From Sporosarcina sp. (GTDB lineage: Bacteria > Bacillota > Bacilli > Bacillales_A > Planococcaceae), in NCBI GenBank assembly GCA_029257435.1, contig JARIBI010000204.1:1-53217 (forward strand): DNA of 53,217 bases, in the 5' to 3' direction. Position 1 is the first letter of the stretch. The number at the start of each line of letters is the position of its first letter. The translations under genes were made by a program, and so were the position numbers. The notes under the pieces were generated by a model that worked only from the letters and a program-made list of their open reading frames with translations, searched no databases and was not told the DNA's origin. Positions 52,759-53,217 of this stretch are shown piece by piece.

Positions 52759-52796
52759 AAAAGACCGCTAATAATAACTCATTAGCGGTCTTTTTT
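52759..52796 (+). terminator. Terminator of the NCS2 permease gene
   Basis: The stem AAGACCGCTAAT / ATTAGCGGTCTT followed by T-run ends the permease transcript. Confidence 0.88.
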
Positions 52797-52913
52797 CATG
52801 CACATATATACATTCCATTTATTAAATTGTCAGTACCTATAATTTCAACAACGACGTCCAACATATTTCTAGACCTTTTAATAAAGAAATATAGTAACTG
52901 ATATACTTATCAC

Positions 52914-53217
52914 TTAGTATGGATTTGTTGCAATGAAGCTAGCTGTTTTCACATAAATCCGAGGATGCAATTTTAATTGGTTTACAATAATTTCAGCAAC
53001 GTCTTCAGCTTGAATTAGTTTCGTATCATCATTTTCAGAAATTAAGTTTGACTCTAACGCTAAATCAGTGGCTACCGTACTCGGTGCTAGAGCGGAAACC
53101 CTAATATTATTCCGACGAACTTCCTGCGCTAATGATTCTGTAAACCCGATCACACCAAATTTAGACGCACTATAGGCACTTGATGTCGCTGCCCCATTTA
53201 GCCCATTGGTCGATGAA
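52914..53217 (-). CDS. Short-chain dehydrogenase/reductase, partial at window end
   Basis: The 3-prime end of an SDR gene. The minus strand reads [35 protein letters not shown] (key parts YSASK for the catalytic Tyr-Lys) and ends at 52914. The cofactor-binding N-terminus lies beyond the window. The open frame continues to base 53217. Substrate unknown. Confidence 0.88.
   Translation of the reverse strand, partial: SSTNGLNGAATSSAYSASKFGVIGFTESLAQEVRRNNIRVSALAPSTVATDLALESNLISENDDTKLIQAEDVAEIIVNQLKLHPRIYVKTASFIATNPY

Overview
This window looks like chromosome from a low-to-mid GC Firmicute of the Bacillales, most likely Planococcaceae and close to Sporosarcina. This rests on the guaA-pbuG neighbourhood (it keeps the B. 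subtilis order yeaC-yeaD-yebA-guaA-pbuG), B. subtilis-type small proteins (YqeY, YkuS, YugN), strong AGGAGG ribosome sites and typical Bacillales RNA leaders: two purine aptamers, a proline T-box, a canonical S-box, a divergent S-box-like leader and a PyrR attenuator. I see no rRNA, tRNA, phage, complete insertion sequence or CRISPR array.

Layout. 0-10 kb (minus strand): pbuG and guaA, each behind a purine aptamer; the yeaC-yeaD-yebA operon (MoxR ATPase, DUF58, transglutaminase membrane protein); nadE-pncB for NAD salvage. 10-15 kb: an S-box-controlled cyclase-family hydrolase, an FMN reductase, a chemoreceptor remnant, pdxS, and T-box-controlled proS. 15.5-19.2 kb: an ECF sigma factor, its zinc-finger anti-sigma factor, a sortase-anchored two-repeat surface protein and a lipoprotein sortase. 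19-26 kb: housekeeping and small genes (catalase-like protein, yugN, DUF218 protein, yqeY, ykuS, GNAT, tatAC) mixed with broken genes. 26.6-30.2 kb: the fruRKA operon. 30-34 kb: an SDR, an ArsP-type permease and an MFS transporter behind a PyrR attenuator. 33.8-38.9 kb: one metK-speA-speD-speE-speB operon running from methionine and arginine to spermidine, behind the S-box-like leader. 39-46 kb: a small export protein, an SF2 helicase with membrane segments, an acetamidase/formamidase beside a decayed cluster (cupin regulator, MHS transporter, ornithine cyclodeaminase), and an OsmC protein. 46.4-47.4 kb: a UbiB-like kinase gene cut off by a nested tandem repeat. 47.4-53.2 kb: histidine phosphatase, amidohydrolase, lipoprotein MsrA, a Rieske oxygenase divergent from an NCS2 permease with PurR-like boxes between them, and a partial SDR.

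The strongest observations are these. (1) GuaA has a complete ATP-pyrophosphatase half, but its glutaminase nucleophile elbow has lost the catalytic cysteine; nearby PdxS lacks its N-terminal helix and has no pdxT beside it. Together these may point to ammonia-fed biosynthesis. (2) The sigma gene and the surface-protein gene share an identical bipartite promoter (AGTGATC, 17 bases, CGTTAGCTTATTA), yet the sigma gene has a stop at codon 2. (3) A PyrR attenuator precedes an MFS transporter of a family not normally tied to pyrimidines. (4) The metK-spe operon has a divergent S-box. (5) A 21-bp-in-195-bp minisatellite truncates a ubiB-like gene. Several genes are clearly decaying (atoE, chemoreceptor, MHS transporter, ornithine cyclodeaminase, XRE regulators, ubiB-like).
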